Shown here piece after piece: positions 42,710-51,491 of a stretch of DNA of 64,000 nucleotides (position 1 is its first letter; each line of letters begins with the position of its first letter). The notes beneath the pieces were generated by a model that was given only the letters and a program-made list of their open reading frames with translations, was not told where the DNA came from and searched no databases. The position numbers and the translations under genes are program-made. Origin of the DNA: Burkholderia paludis (GTDB lineage: Bacteria; Pseudomonadota; Gammaproteobacteria; Burkholderiales; Burkholderiaceae); NCBI RefSeq assembly GCF_000732615.1, contig NZ_JPGL01000042.1:23284-87283 (forward strand), written 5' to 3'.

Positions 42710-44020
42710 TCAATGCGAACCGTACGCTTCGGCAGTAGCCGGCCGGGCCGCGCGGCGCGCATCGAGCGCGACGATGCAGAGCAGCGAGATGCCCGCGAGG
42801 CACGTGTAGAACACCGCGAGCGGCCACCACTGGCCTGCGAAGCGATGCGCGAGCCACGTGCCGACGAGCGGCGTCAGCCCGCCCGCGAGCGCGCCGCAGA
42901 TCTGATACGCGAGCGAGATCGCCGAATAGCGCACGTGGGCGGGAAACACCTCGCTCACGAAGCCCGCGATCACCGAATAGAAGCCGGCCATGCAGACCAC
43001 GGCGAGCGCGATGCCGGCAACCAGCGACGCGGATGTGCCGCCCTGCACGAGCATGAACATCGGATACGGCGACAGCATCGCGAGCAGCGCCGCGAGCTTC
43101 AGGAAGCGCGCGCCGCCGATCCGCTCGGCAATCCACGCCGCGACCGGCTGCGCGACGAACTGGATGATCGCGACCGCGAACAGGCTGTCGAGGATCAGCG
43201 AACGCGAGACGCCGACGTATTGCGTCGTGTACGCGATCATGAACGTGTTCGTGAAATAGACGCCGGCGATGCCGATCGTGTTCGCGCCGATGCAGAGCAG
43301 CACCAGCCCCGACGCAGAGCGGAACACTTCGGCGACGGGCAGCTTCACCGTGCGGTTGGTTTCCTTCACGCGCGCGAACTCCGGCGATTCGTTCACGCCG
43401 AGCCGGATCAGGATGCCGACCACGAGCAGCACCGAACTCGCGAGAAACGGCAGGCGCCAGCCCCATGCGAGGAAGTCGGCCTTGTCCATCGACGTCGCCG
43501 CGCGAAACGCGATCAGCGACAGGATCAAGCCGGCCGGGCTGCCGAGCTGCGCGAACGACGCGAAGAACGTGCGGCGGCCCTGCGGCGCATGCTCGCCGGC
43601 CATCAGCACCGCCCCGCCCCATTCGCCGCCGACCGCGATCCCCTGCACCACGCGCAGCGCGACGAGCAGCACCGGCGCGAGCATGCCGACCTTCGAATAG
43701 TCGGGCAGCAGGCCCACGCACACGGTCGCGACGCCCATCATCATCAACGTCGTCATCAGCGCCTTCTTGCGGCCGATGCGATCGCCGAGATGGCCGAAGA
43801 TCAAGCCGCCGAGCGGCCGTGCGAAGAAGCCGACCGCGAACGTCGCGAACGACGCCATCGTGCTGACGAAGGGGTCGTGCGACGGGAAATAGAGTTCGCC
43901 GAACACGAGCGCGGCGGCGGTCGCGTAGATGTAGAAGTCGTACCACTCGATCATCGTGCCGATGAACGCGGCCGTCGCGGCGCGTCCCGGCTGGCGGGCG
44001 GAAGGAAGGGACTGGGTCAT
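42710..44020 (-). CDS. MHS-family MFS transporter
   Basis: A 436-residue metabolite:H+ symporter with the family's FIGTMIEWYDFYIYATAAAL helix 1, GHLGDRIGRKKAL loop and VVQGIAVGGEWGGAVLMAGE segment. It probably imports the substrate of the downstream amidohydrolases. AGGAG lies before the ATG at 44020. It is the first gene of the three-gene unit MFS / M20 hydrolase / aphA, and a LysR gene diverges from it. Confidence 0.9.
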   Translation of the reverse strand: MTQSLPSARQPGRAATAAFIGTMIEWYDFYIYATAAALVFGELYFPSHDPFVSTMASFATFAVGFFARPLGGLIFGHLGDRIGRKKALMTTLMMMGVATVCVGLLPDYSKVGMLAPVLLVALRVVQGIAVGGEWGGAVLMAGEHAPQGRRTFFASFAQLGSPAGLILSLIAFRAATSMDKADFLAWGWRLPFLASSVLLVVGILIRLGVNESPEFARVKETNRTVKLPVAEVFRSASGLVLLCIGANTIGIAGVYFTNTFMIAYTTQYVGVSRSLILDSLFAVAIIQFVAQPVAAWIAERIGGARFLKLAALLAMLSPYPMFMLVQGGTSASLVAGIALAVVCMAGFYSVIAGFVSEVFPAHVRYSAISLAYQICGALAGGLTPLVGTWLAHRFAGQWWPLAVFYTCLAGISLLCIVALDARRAARPATAEAYGSH

Positions 44021-44134
44021 GCAGGCTCCTGACGCACGCCGCCCCGGGACGACGCGCAATATCGTGTGGCAGCCGTCTGGCGCGGCCTTGCGCCGCACGC
44101 TGCGGCACCCCTCCTTTATCGGCCGCCGCAAATC

Positions 44135-44180
44135 ATTAGTCAAATTTCAAGTTATTATTCTCCATATAAGTTTGGCTAAT
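44135..44180. promoter_or_regulatory. Long imperfect inverted repeat, probable LysR operator
   Basis: ATTAGTCAAATTT (44135-44147) and AAGTTTGGCTAAT (44168-44180) are inverted copies matching at 11 of 13 positions, separated by 20 AT-rich bases. They sit in the AT-rich centre of the divergent region, 31 bases before the LysR start. Confidence 0.6.
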
Positions 44181-44210
44181 ACAAACCCCGACGCCCTGTC
44201 CGGAGACCCG

Positions 44211-45167
44211 ATGCGCCCCGACCTCGCCCCGTTCCTGAACGACCGTCTCGACTGGAACCTGCTGCGCACCTACCTGGTGATCGTCCAGGAGCGCAGCGTG
44301 AGCCGCGCGGCCGCGCGCCTGCACGTGACGCAGCCGGCCGTGAGCCAGGCGCTGCGGCGGCTCGAGGACACGCTCGAACGCAAGCTGATCGAGCGGCGCG
44401 GCACGCACTTCGCGCCGACTCCGGCCGGCGAAGCCGTGTACCGGATCGCGAGCGACATCTACGGCGGCATCTCGCGTCTCGAAACGGAAATCGACGACAG
44501 CACCGCCGACCTGACCGGTTCGATCCGGCTGCTGACGGTGAGCCGCATCGAGTCGCCCGTGTACGACGAATTCCTCGCGGAGTTCCATCGCGCGTATCCG
44601 CGCATCGACCTGCAGATCGAGGTGATGCGCTCGTCGGACATTCTTTCCTCGCTGCTGCAGAAAACGGCCACGGCCGGGCTCGGCCTGTGCCGCACGCCGC
44701 ACGACAAGCTGGAGATGCGCTGCTTCCTGCGCCAGCGCTATGCGATCTACTGCGGCCGCCATCACCGGCTGTTCGGGCAGACGCAACTGCGGATGGACGA
44801 TCTGCTCGCGGAGAATTTCGTGTCGTTCACGAGCGACCAGATCGGCGACAGCCTGTCGCCGCTCGCCGTGTTCCGCGACCAGAAGGGGTTCACCGGGCGC
44901 ATCGTCGCGTCGTCGCCGAGCCTGGAGGAAGTGCGGCGGCTGATTTTCGCCGGCTATGGCATCGGCTGCCTGCCCGAGCACATCGTCCGCGACGACATCG
45001 CGCAGCAGCGGCTGTGGCGGCTGCCGCCCGACGACGGGCTCGTCGATGTCGACGTGTTCCTGCTGTGGCATCGCGACCGGAAGATGAATGCCGCCGAGCA
45101 GGCGTTTCTCGATGCGATGGAGCGCTGCATGCAACGCCACTCGCTCGCGGAGCGGCTGGGGAAATGA
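44211..45167 (+). CDS. LysR-type regulator of the amidohydrolase/transporter unit
   Basis: A 318-residue LysR protein. The helix-turn-helix reads YLVIVQERSVSRAAARLHVT then QPAVSQALRRLEDTLERKLI; the effector domain follows. It diverges from the MFS-M20-aphA unit with a symmetrical operator-like repeat between them, so it most likely controls that unit. The ATG at 44211 lies six bases after GGAG. Confidence 0.88.
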   Translation: MRPDLAPFLNDRLDWNLLRTYLVIVQERSVSRAAARLHVTQPAVSQALRRLEDTLERKLIERRGTHFAPTPAGEAVYRIASDIYGGISRLETEIDDSTADLTGSIRLLTVSRIESPVYDEFLAEFHRAYPRIDLQIEVMRSSDILSSLLQKTATAGLGLCRTPHDKLEMRCFLRQRYAIYCGRHHRLFGQTQLRMDDLLAENFVSFTSDQIGDSLSPLAVFRDQKGFTGRIVASSPSLEEVRRLIFAGYGIGCLPEHIVRDDIAQQRLWRLPPDDGLVDVDVFLLWHRDRKMNAAEQAFLDAMERCMQRHSLAERLGK

Positions 45168-45225
45168 CGGCGCGCCCGCGTGCCGGACAAGCGCCGGGCG
45201 CGGGCGGCCCGGTGCGATGCCGCCG

Positions 45226-46296
45226 TCAGAAGCGATGCACGATGCCGAGCTGCACGCCGCGCGCGTTCGCGCCCGGATACGCGAGCGGCAACCCGGGGTT
45301 CGCCGCGCCGGCGAGCGTGTAGCCGGCCTGGTTGCGGTTGCGCAGGTACGACAGCGCGGCGTAGAAGTTCGTGCGCTTCGACAGGTCGTACTCGTACATC
45401 AGCCCGAGCTGGTCCGCATTGTTGCCCTGCGACGACTGGTCGTGCAGATACGCGTAACCGAGCGCGAGCGCGTTCGCCGGGTTGAACTGGTATTTGACCG
45501 ACAGCCCGTACACGCGCGAGTCGATGCCGATGTCGGCCCACTTCACCGCGGAGAAGCCGCCGTACACGGTGGCCTTGCCGATTGCGTACGATGCGCCGGC
45601 CATGATCGTGCGATCGGTCGTGGTTGCGGTCGCGTTCTTCAGCCACTGGCCCGCGACGAACGCCGCGAACGGGCCGTGCTCGTAGGTCAGGTCGAGCTGC
45701 TGGCTCGCGCCTGCCGAGCGCACGCCGCCCGCGTCGCCGAACCCGAAGTACAGCCCGCCCTGGAAGCCCGCGATTTCCGGGCTCTGGTAGGACAGCGTAT
45801 TGCTCGTGCGGAACGCAAACACGGTGAGGTTGTCCATGCCGGACGCCTGCGTGACGCCGCCGAACGCGTCCTGCCCGCCCTGGTCGTTGAACAGCGGCGA
45901 ATTCTGCCGGCCCGCGCGCACCTTGCCCCACGGGCCCGAGATACCGACCCACGCCTGCCGGTTGAACAGGCTGCCCGAACTGGCGAGCGAGCCGTCGTTC
46001 GGGTTGAAGCCGTTTTCCAGCGCGAACTCGATTCGCTGGCCGCCGCCGATATCCTCGCCGCCTTTCACTCCGAACCGGCTGCCCCACTGGCCGCCCGAAT
46101 TGAGCGCCGCCGTATAGCCGTTGCCGGTATTCACGTACTGCGCGAATTCGTCGATCACGCCGTACAGCGTGACGCCGTCCTGCGCAAGCGCCGCGCCCGA
46201 ACCGGCGAGACACGCGGCCGCGACCGCAAGGCGAAGACCGGCATGCATCCGCCGTGCCCGTGAACGACGGGCGCGAGTATCCATTTGATTAGTCAT
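45226..46296 (-). CDS. Gram-negative trimeric porin (OmpC-like Porin_4)
   Basis: A 356-residue outer-membrane porin with a signal peptide ending GSGAALAQ and mature start DGVTLYGVIDEFAQY. It shows GSRFGVKGGEDIGGG, the constriction-loop region GKVRAGRQNSP, and a C-terminal strand ending GIVHRF with the required terminal Phe. The start is uncertain: ATG at 46296, 46284 or 46248 all keep a signal peptide; I used the first, which adds an Arg-rich leader. It is convergent with the LysR gene. It probably supplies small solutes for the nearby transporters. Confidence 0.9.
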   Translation of the reverse strand: MTNQMDTRARRSRARRMHAGLRLAVAAACLAGSGAALAQDGVTLYGVIDEFAQYVNTGNGYTAALNSGGQWGSRFGVKGGEDIGGGQRIEFALENGFNPNDGSLASSGSLFNRQAWVGISGPWGKVRAGRQNSPLFNDQGGQDAFGGVTQASGMDNLTVFAFRTSNTLSYQSPEIAGFQGGLYFGFGDAGGVRSAGASQQLDLTYEHGPFAAFVAGQWLKNATATTTDRTIMAGASYAIGKATVYGGFSAVKWADIGIDSRVYGLSVKYQFNPANALALGYAYLHDQSSQGNNADQLGLMYEYDLSKRTNFYAALSYLRNRNQAGYTLAGAANPGLPLAYPGANARGVQLGIVHRF

Positions 46297-46457
46297 ACTA
46301 TTTAATAGTCGGAGAAGGAAACGACGCCGGGGGTGGCGGACGCGCCGCACCGGCATCGCGGGAAAGGGAATGTGAGACGGAGCGCGGCGCAGGCGGCGCC
46401 CGGCCCGACGCGACGCTCAGGCCGGCAACCGGCCGGCCCGATGTGCGAGACGCTTGG

Positions 46458-47888
46458 TCAGTGGTGGGCTTCGCCGCGTTCGAGCGGCAGGATCAGGCGT
46501 TCGGGGATGCTGCGGCGCGACGCGCGCGCACCGACGTAGTACAGCACGGCCGGCACGGTCAGCCCGAGGATCCACGAGATGTCGGTACCGCCAAGGGCGT
46601 CGACGAGCGGGCCCGTATAGACATGCGTCGACATGAACGGCAGCTGCACGAGGATGCCGACCACGTAGATCGCGATCGCCATCACGTTCCAGCGGCCGTA
46701 GCGGCCGTTCGGATCGGACAGCGCCGGCACGTCGTAGCGCGAGCGCGTGAAGCAGTAGTAGTCGATCAGGTTGATCGCGCTCCACGGCGTGAAGAACGCG
46801 AGCAGGAACAGGATGAACGCGGTGAACTCCTTCAGGAACGAATGGCGCCCCGCGAGCGCGATCAGCGTCGACACGCAGATCATCCCGAAGATGTACACCA
46901 GCCGGCTGCGCGACGACACGGCGTGCTTGCCGCGAAAACCGCTGACGATCGTCGCCATCGACATGAAGCTGCCGTACGCGTTGAGCGCCGTCACCGTCAC
47001 CTTGCCGAACGCGATGCTGAAGTACAGCAGCGCGGCCACGGCGCCCGTCGAGCCGAGGCCGACGATGTACGCGACTTCGTGGTGCGCGAACTGGCCGCCG
47101 GCCAGCGCGGCCGCGAACACGCCGAACACCATCGCGGCCTGCGCGCCGATCACCGAGCCCAGGCCGACCGCGAGGAACGTCGCGACCGACGAAGTGGAGC
47201 GCGGCAGGTAGCGCGAGTAATCGGCGACGTACGGGCCGAACGCGATCTGCCACGACGCGGACAGCGACATCGACAGCAGGAAGCTCGCGAGCGTGAAGTG
47301 CCGGTTCGCGAGCAGCGCGCCGATGTCGTGGTTCGCGAACAGCTGCGTGAACATGTAGACGAACGCGGCGATGCCCACCACGCTCGCGATCCGGCCGACG
47401 GCATGGATCGCGCGATAGCCGCACACGGTCAGCACGACGATCACGGCCGCGAACAGCAGGATGCCGGCCGCGTCGTCGACGTGCAGCAACTGCGCGACGG
47501 CCTGCCCCGCCAGCACCGAGCCGCTTGCGGAAAAGCCGACGTACATCAGGCACACGAGCACGATCGGGATCATCGCGCCGTACACGCCGAACTGCACGCG
47601 GCTCGAGATCATCTGCGGCAGGCCGAGCTGCGGCCCCTGCGCGCCGTGCAACGCCATGACCGCGCCGCCGACGAACTGGCCGAGCAGCAGCGCGACCAGC
47701 GACCAGAACACGTCGCCGCCGAGCACCACGGCGAGCGCGCCCGTGACGATGGCCGTGATCTGCATGTTGGCCGACAGCCACAGGGTGAACTGGCTCAGCA
47801 AGCCGCCGTGGCGCTCGGCGTCGGGAATGAAGTCGATCGAACGTACCTCGATCAGGCCGCCGGCTTTTCCGCTGGGATTCGTTGACAC
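46458..47888 (-). CDS. NCS1-family permease (cytosine/purine/allantoin type)
   Basis: A 476-residue, 12-helix transporter of the nucleobase:cation-symport-1 family: LSQFTLWLSANMQITAIVTG at helix 1, GAQGPQLGLPQMISSRVQFG at the substrate region, and FTPWSAINLIDYYCFTRSRY late. The start is a GTG at 47888 with GGAG nine bases upstream. The substrate could be a nucleobase, hydantoin, allantoin or a related N-heterocycle. A GntR-like palindrome lies about 180 bases upstream. Confidence 0.87.
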   Translation of the reverse strand: MSTNPSGKAGGLIEVRSIDFIPDAERHGGLLSQFTLWLSANMQITAIVTGALAVVLGGDVFWSLVALLLGQFVGGAVMALHGAQGPQLGLPQMISSRVQFGVYGAMIPIVLVCLMYVGFSASGSVLAGQAVAQLLHVDDAAGILLFAAVIVVLTVCGYRAIHAVGRIASVVGIAAFVYMFTQLFANHDIGALLANRHFTLASFLLSMSLSASWQIAFGPYVADYSRYLPRSTSSVATFLAVGLGSVIGAQAAMVFGVFAAALAGGQFAHHEVAYIVGLGSTGAVAALLYFSIAFGKVTVTALNAYGSFMSMATIVSGFRGKHAVSSRSRLVYIFGMICVSTLIALAGRHSFLKEFTAFILFLLAFFTPWSAINLIDYYCFTRSRYDVPALSDPNGRYGRWNVMAIAIYVVGILVQLPFMSTHVYTGPLVDALGGTDISWILGLTVPAVLYYVGARASRRSIPERLILPLERGEAHH

Positions 47889-48068
47889 GGGACAATCTCC
47901 AAAATACTCAGGACCACATATGGTTTGAACGGAACGGGAAACTGCGAGCCGCCCTTTCGGCTCTGCGGATGCGGGGCGCCGTGGATCGCCGGCATGCGCC
48001 ACGCACGCACGGTCAGCACGCTGGCGCGCAAGCGGCACGACGTGTGCCGACATTGCCAGCGGATCATC

Positions 48069-48080
48069 TTGTATATACAA
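48069..48080. promoter_or_regulatory. Perfect palindrome TTGTATATACAA, GntR-type operator candidate
   Basis: A 12-base perfect palindrome in the 300-base gap between the NCS1 permease start and the SRAP gene. The form resembles operators of FCD-type GntR regulators, and it overlaps TATA-like -10 sequence on the strand reading toward the permease. No GntR gene is within the window. The rest of the gap is GC-rich and empty. Confidence 0.5.
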
Positions 48081-48188
48081 CTTGCGAGGTATCGGTGATT
48101 ACCCGAAATCGATCGCATTTCGAAATTGTATGAATAATAGGCGCGACGCGAGCGGTCTGCCGGCCGTTCGCGGGGGGATGGTGCAGGC

Positions 48189-48863
48189 TCAGGCGCCGGC
48201 CGCCGGCGCCGGATCGGGCGCGGCCGCCATGTCGCCGGCGGGGAGCAGCTCGAGCAGGCGTCGCGCTGCCTCGACGTCGCGTGCATGCAGCCATTCGTCG
48301 TAGTCGTCGCGGCGCAGGATCACGACGCCCCGCTTCTCGTCGCCGGGCCGATGCATGCGCGCGAACACCGGATGATCGTCGGCGTTCATCGTGAGCATCG
48401 CCATGCCGATGCACGATCGCGCGCCGCCGTCGTAGCGCCGCCAGATGCCGGCGACGCAGCACGGCTGCCAGCCGTCGACGCCGATCCGGTGCCACACGTT
48501 GCGGCCGCTCTCGTAGCAGGGTTCGAAGATCCAGCGCACCGGAATCAGGCAGCGCTGGCCGTTGCGCCACGCGTTGCCGTAGAGCCGCGACGAGCCGACC
48601 GTTTCCGCCCGTGCGTTCACCGTATCGAGCTTCCTGCCTTTCCGGCCTCGCTCGTCGACCCGCTCGGGCTGCATGAATTTCGGCCAGAAGCCGAACACGG
48701 CGGCGGCGACCTCGAGGCCGTCGCCGGCGGCGCGCACGAGCGGCGCCGGATAGTCGGGATACACGTCGGGCTGCCACGGGTCGCGACGGTACAGATCGCC
48801 GATGCCGATCTTCAGTTCGCTGATGCCCGGGTCTTCATCGGGGGCGCGGTAATGGGTGCACAC
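48189..48863 (-). CDS. SRAP/HMCES-family abasic-site-binding protein (YedK-like)
   Basis: SRAP proteins crosslink covalently to abasic sites in single-stranded DNA through Cys2 and so shield them. The 224-residue product begins MCTHYR (Cys2 after Met removal) and has the other catalytic residues: Asn83 in LDTVNARAET, Glu114 in RWIFEPCYE and His171 in RMHRPGDEKRG. All four match the family. The C-terminus is Pro/Ala-rich. Single gene; SOS control is known for some homologues, but no LexA box was found by eye. Confidence 0.9.
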   Translation of the reverse strand: MCTHYRAPDEDPGISELKIGIGDLYRRDPWQPDVYPDYPAPLVRAAGDGLEVAAAVFGFWPKFMQPERVDERGRKGRKLDTVNARAETVGSSRLYGNAWRNGQRCLIPVRWIFEPCYESGRNVWHRIGVDGWQPCCVAGIWRRYDGGARSCIGMAMLTMNADDHPVFARMHRPGDEKRGVVILRRDDYDEWLHARDVEAARRLLELLPAGDMAAAPDPAPAAGA

Positions 48864-48996
48864 GGCTGGGCGGACGATGGGGGCGATATCTTCATCGTAG
48901 GTCGGCGCAGGCGCCGCGGCCGCGCTATCGCCTCGCCGGGTATGACGAAACGGTTTTACGCATCGACGATGCGCCGCGCGCCTCCGGCGCGTGCCG

Positions 48997-49461
48997 TCAT
49001 GCTTGCCGCCCGATCCGCAGCGTCAGGATTTCGTCGCCCGCGCCATCGAGCGTTCCTGTCGGCGTCCAGCCCAGATGGCGGTAGAAGCCGTACGAGCGCG
49101 ACGCGGGATCGGTCGAGCACCCCAGAAACAGCGACGTGAAACCGTTCGCGGCGAACGCGTCGACCACCTGCCGCAGCAGCCGCCTGCCGATCCCCGCGCC
49201 CTCGTATTCGGGCAGGATCGCAAGCACGACGATCTCGCCCGAACCGGTGTCGCCGAAGCAGTAGCCAACCATGCGCCCGTTCGCGCAGCAGACCTGGCCC
49301 GAGAACAGGCCGCTGCGGATGCCGTCGCCCCAGCTTTCCACGGTGATGCCGAGGTCGCGCAACTGCGCGTCGGTGAATGCGTTCTCGCGCGTCTTGCCGC
49401 GCAGTTCGATGCACGCGGCCGCATCGTCGGGAACGGCCTTGCGCCAGGTGAGTTCAGTCAT
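48997..49461 (-). CDS. GNAT-family N-acetyltransferase
   Basis: A 154-residue acetyltransferase. The acetyl-CoA binding motif A reads IVVLAILPEYEGAGIGRRLL, followed by SLFLGCSTDPASRSYGFYRHLGW split across motif B. The N-terminus is RKAVPDDAAACIELR. Substrate is unknown. It starts inside the end of the agmatinase gene (eight-base overlap), so the two are co-translated and a polyamine-related substrate is a reasonable guess. Confidence 0.85.
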   Translation of the reverse strand: MTELTWRKAVPDDAAACIELRGKTRENAFTDAQLRDLGITVESWGDGIRSGLFSGQVCCANGRMVGYCFGDTGSGEIVVLAILPEYEGAGIGRRLLRQVVDAFAANGFTSLFLGCSTDPASRSYGFYRHLGWTPTGTLDGAGDEILTLRIGRQA

Positions 49462-50422
49462 CGTTCGATGCTTCCAGGTTCCGCCGCCGGCGCGATGCAT
49501 ACAGGCAGATCAGCTCCAGCGCGATCGTCGCGCCGGCCAGCGACGTGATTTCCGCATGATCATACGGCGGCGACACTTCGACGACGTCCATGCCGACCAG
49601 GTTGATGCCTTCCAGGTGACGCAGGATCTCGAACGCCTGATGGCTCGACAGCCCGCCCGAGACCGGCGTACCCGTGCCCGGTGCGAACGCCGGATCGAGA
49701 CAGTCGATGTCGAACGTCAGGTACACGGGGCGATCGCCGACCCGTTCGCGAATGCGCGCGGCGATCGCAGCGGGCGTCGACGCATGCACGTGGCGCGCAT
49801 CCTGGATGTCGAAGCCCATCGGCTCGTCGTTGGTCGTCCGGATGCCGACCTGGGCCGACCGCCCGGGCACGACCCACCCTTCCCGCGCCGCGTGATAGAA
49901 CATCGTCCCGTGATCGATGCGCTTGACGTCGCGGTCGGGCCAGGTGTCGGTGTGCGCATCGAAATGCACGAGCGACAGCGGCCCGTGCACCTTCGCATGC
50001 GCCTTCAGCAGCGGATACGTGATGAAGTGATCGCCGCCGAGCGTCAGCATCGCGCAGCCCCGCGCGAGAATCCCGTCGGCATGCCGCTCGATCGCGCCCG
50101 GCACCGATTCGGGCTGCCCGAGATCGAACGCGCAATCGCCATAGTCGACCGCGGCCAGCACGTCGAACGGATCGAACGACCACGGCCACGGGCGTTCCCA
50201 CGCGATGCCCGTCGACGCGATCCGCAACCCGCGCGGGCCGAAGCGCGTTCCGGGCCGGTGCGATGCGGCGGAATCGAACGGCACGCCGGTGATCGCGAGG
50301 TCGACGCCGTCGAGGTCGCGGCTGAAACGCCGGCGCATGAAGCTCGTCGCGCCCGCGAAAGTCGGTTCGGCCTGCGTGCCGTAAAGGCTGTCGCGCGTGA
50401 ATGCAAAATCGTTCTGGCTCAT
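49454..50422 (-). CDS. speB: Agmatinase
   Basis: SpeB hydrolyses agmatine to putrescine and urea. The 322-residue ureohydrolase has all binuclear-manganese motifs: LTLGGDHFITYPLL, LVHFDAHTDTWPD and TFDIDCLDPAFAPGTGTP. The ITGVPFDSAASHRPGTRFGP start and SAQVGIRT segments are close to E. coli SpeB. Guanidinobutyrase or guanidinopropionase activity is possible because such enzymes share the fold and often sit next to a LysR gene, as here. It diverges from that LysR gene by 127 bases and overlaps the GNAT gene. Confidence 0.85.
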   Translation of the reverse strand: MSQNDFAFTRDSLYGTQAEPTFAGATSFMRRRFSRDLDGVDLAITGVPFDSAASHRPGTRFGPRGLRIASTGIAWERPWPWSFDPFDVLAAVDYGDCAFDLGQPESVPGAIERHADGILARGCAMLTLGGDHFITYPLLKAHAKVHGPLSLVHFDAHTDTWPDRDVKRIDHGTMFYHAAREGWVVPGRSAQVGIRTTNDEPMGFDIQDARHVHASTPAAIAARIRERVGDRPVYLTFDIDCLDPAFAPGTGTPVSGGLSSHQAFEILRHLEGINLVGMDVVEVSPPYDHAEITSLAGATIALELICLYASRRRRNLEASNDD

Positions 50423-50549
50423 CGTCGGATGCCTGCCTGGAGGGGGACGGCCGCGCGGCTGGCGACCTCGGGCCCGATTCTGCCGTCACGGCATCCGACG
50501 AAAAATATGAACTAACATAAGCCGACTTCACGAAACGCGATGTATCGCC

Positions 50550-51467
50550 ATGCTGACCCGATTGAGAGACATGGATTTGCAGCTGCTGCGGCTCTTTCTG
50601 ACGATCGTCGAAAGCGGCGGTTTCAGCGCCGCGCAGGGCACGCTCGGGATGGCGCCGTCGACGATCAGCACGCAGATGGCCAAGCTCGAGACGCGCCTCG
50701 GGTTCCGGCTGTGCGATCGCGGCAAGAGCGGCTTCCGGCTGACGCCGAAGGGCGAACGCGTGCTGCAGTCGACGCGGCGGCTCCTGCACGCAATGGACGT
50801 GTTCACGCGCGATACGCAGCATGTGTCGGGCACGGTGCTCGGCGAGCTGCGCATCGGGCTGTCCGAGCGGCTGGCACCGGACATCGTCGAATCGATCGCG
50901 GCAGGCGTCGGCCGCTTCCGCGAGCGGGCGCCGGCCGTGCTGATCGAGATGGTCGCGGTGCCGCCCGACGAGCTGGAGCGCAGGCTGCTGAAAAACGAAC
51001 TGCAGCTCGCGATCGGCTACTTTTCCGGCCACCAGGCCGGCCTGCACTACGCGCCGCTGTTCGTCGAGCACCAGTCGCTGCACTGCGGCGCCCGGCATCC
51101 GCTGTTTGCGAAAAGGACCGTGTCGGTCAACGACATCGCACGCACAAGCAACGTCGCGCGGCTCTACAAGACGAACACGTCGGGTGCGGCGCTGCGCAAC
51201 GCGCAGCCGACCGCGTTCTCCGAAAACGTCGACGCCGACGTGATCTTCATCCTGTCCGGCGCGCACGTCGGTTTCCTGCCCGACCATGTCGCGGCGCCGT
51301 GGGTCGCCGCAGGGAAGATGCGCCGGCTGCTCTCGAACAAGCTGAGCCATACGGTCGAATTCCAGCTCGCGACACCGCGGAACTGCGACGGCAGCGAAGC
51401 GCTGGAGGCGTTCACGGCCGCGCTCGCCGAACAGTTCGGCGGACTCGACGGCTTCGCGGGCCCATGA
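50550..51467 (+). CDS. LysR-type regulator divergent from speB
   Basis: A 305-residue LysR protein: LQLLRLFLTIVESGGFSAAQ and MAPSTISTQMAKLETRLGFR form the DNA-binding domain, and RKSGFRLTPKG-like sequence follows. The divergent arrangement suggests that it controls the speB-GNAT pair. Start at 50550 or at the ATG seven codons later (MDLQLLRLFL), which is the commoner LysR N-terminus; neither has a strong ribosome-binding site. Confidence 0.87.
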   Translation: MLTRLRDMDLQLLRLFLTIVESGGFSAAQGTLGMAPSTISTQMAKLETRLGFRLCDRGKSGFRLTPKGERVLQSTRRLLHAMDVFTRDTQHVSGTVLGELRIGLSERLAPDIVESIAAGVGRFRERAPAVLIEMVAVPPDELERRLLKNELQLAIGYFSGHQAGLHYAPLFVEHQSLHCGARHPLFAKRTVSVNDIARTSNVARLYKTNTSGAALRNAQPTAFSENVDADVIFILSGAHVGFLPDHVAAPWVAAGKMRRLLSNKLSHTVEFQLATPRNCDGSEALEAFTAALAEQFGGLDGFAGP

Positions 51468-51491
51468 CCGACGCGTGCCGCCCGTTGCGGG

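Noticed and set aside
43956..44210. N-terminal extension of the LysR gene starting at 43956
   Set aside because: It would run antisense through the MFS start and the operator repeat; the ATG at 44211 has a ribosome-binding site and the standard LysR N-terminus.
49454..50422. Guanidinobutyrase or guanidinopropionase instead of agmatinase
   Set aside because: The LysR partnership fits those enzymes, but the N-terminal and loop motifs resemble E. coli SpeB more closely; kept only as an alternative within the feature.
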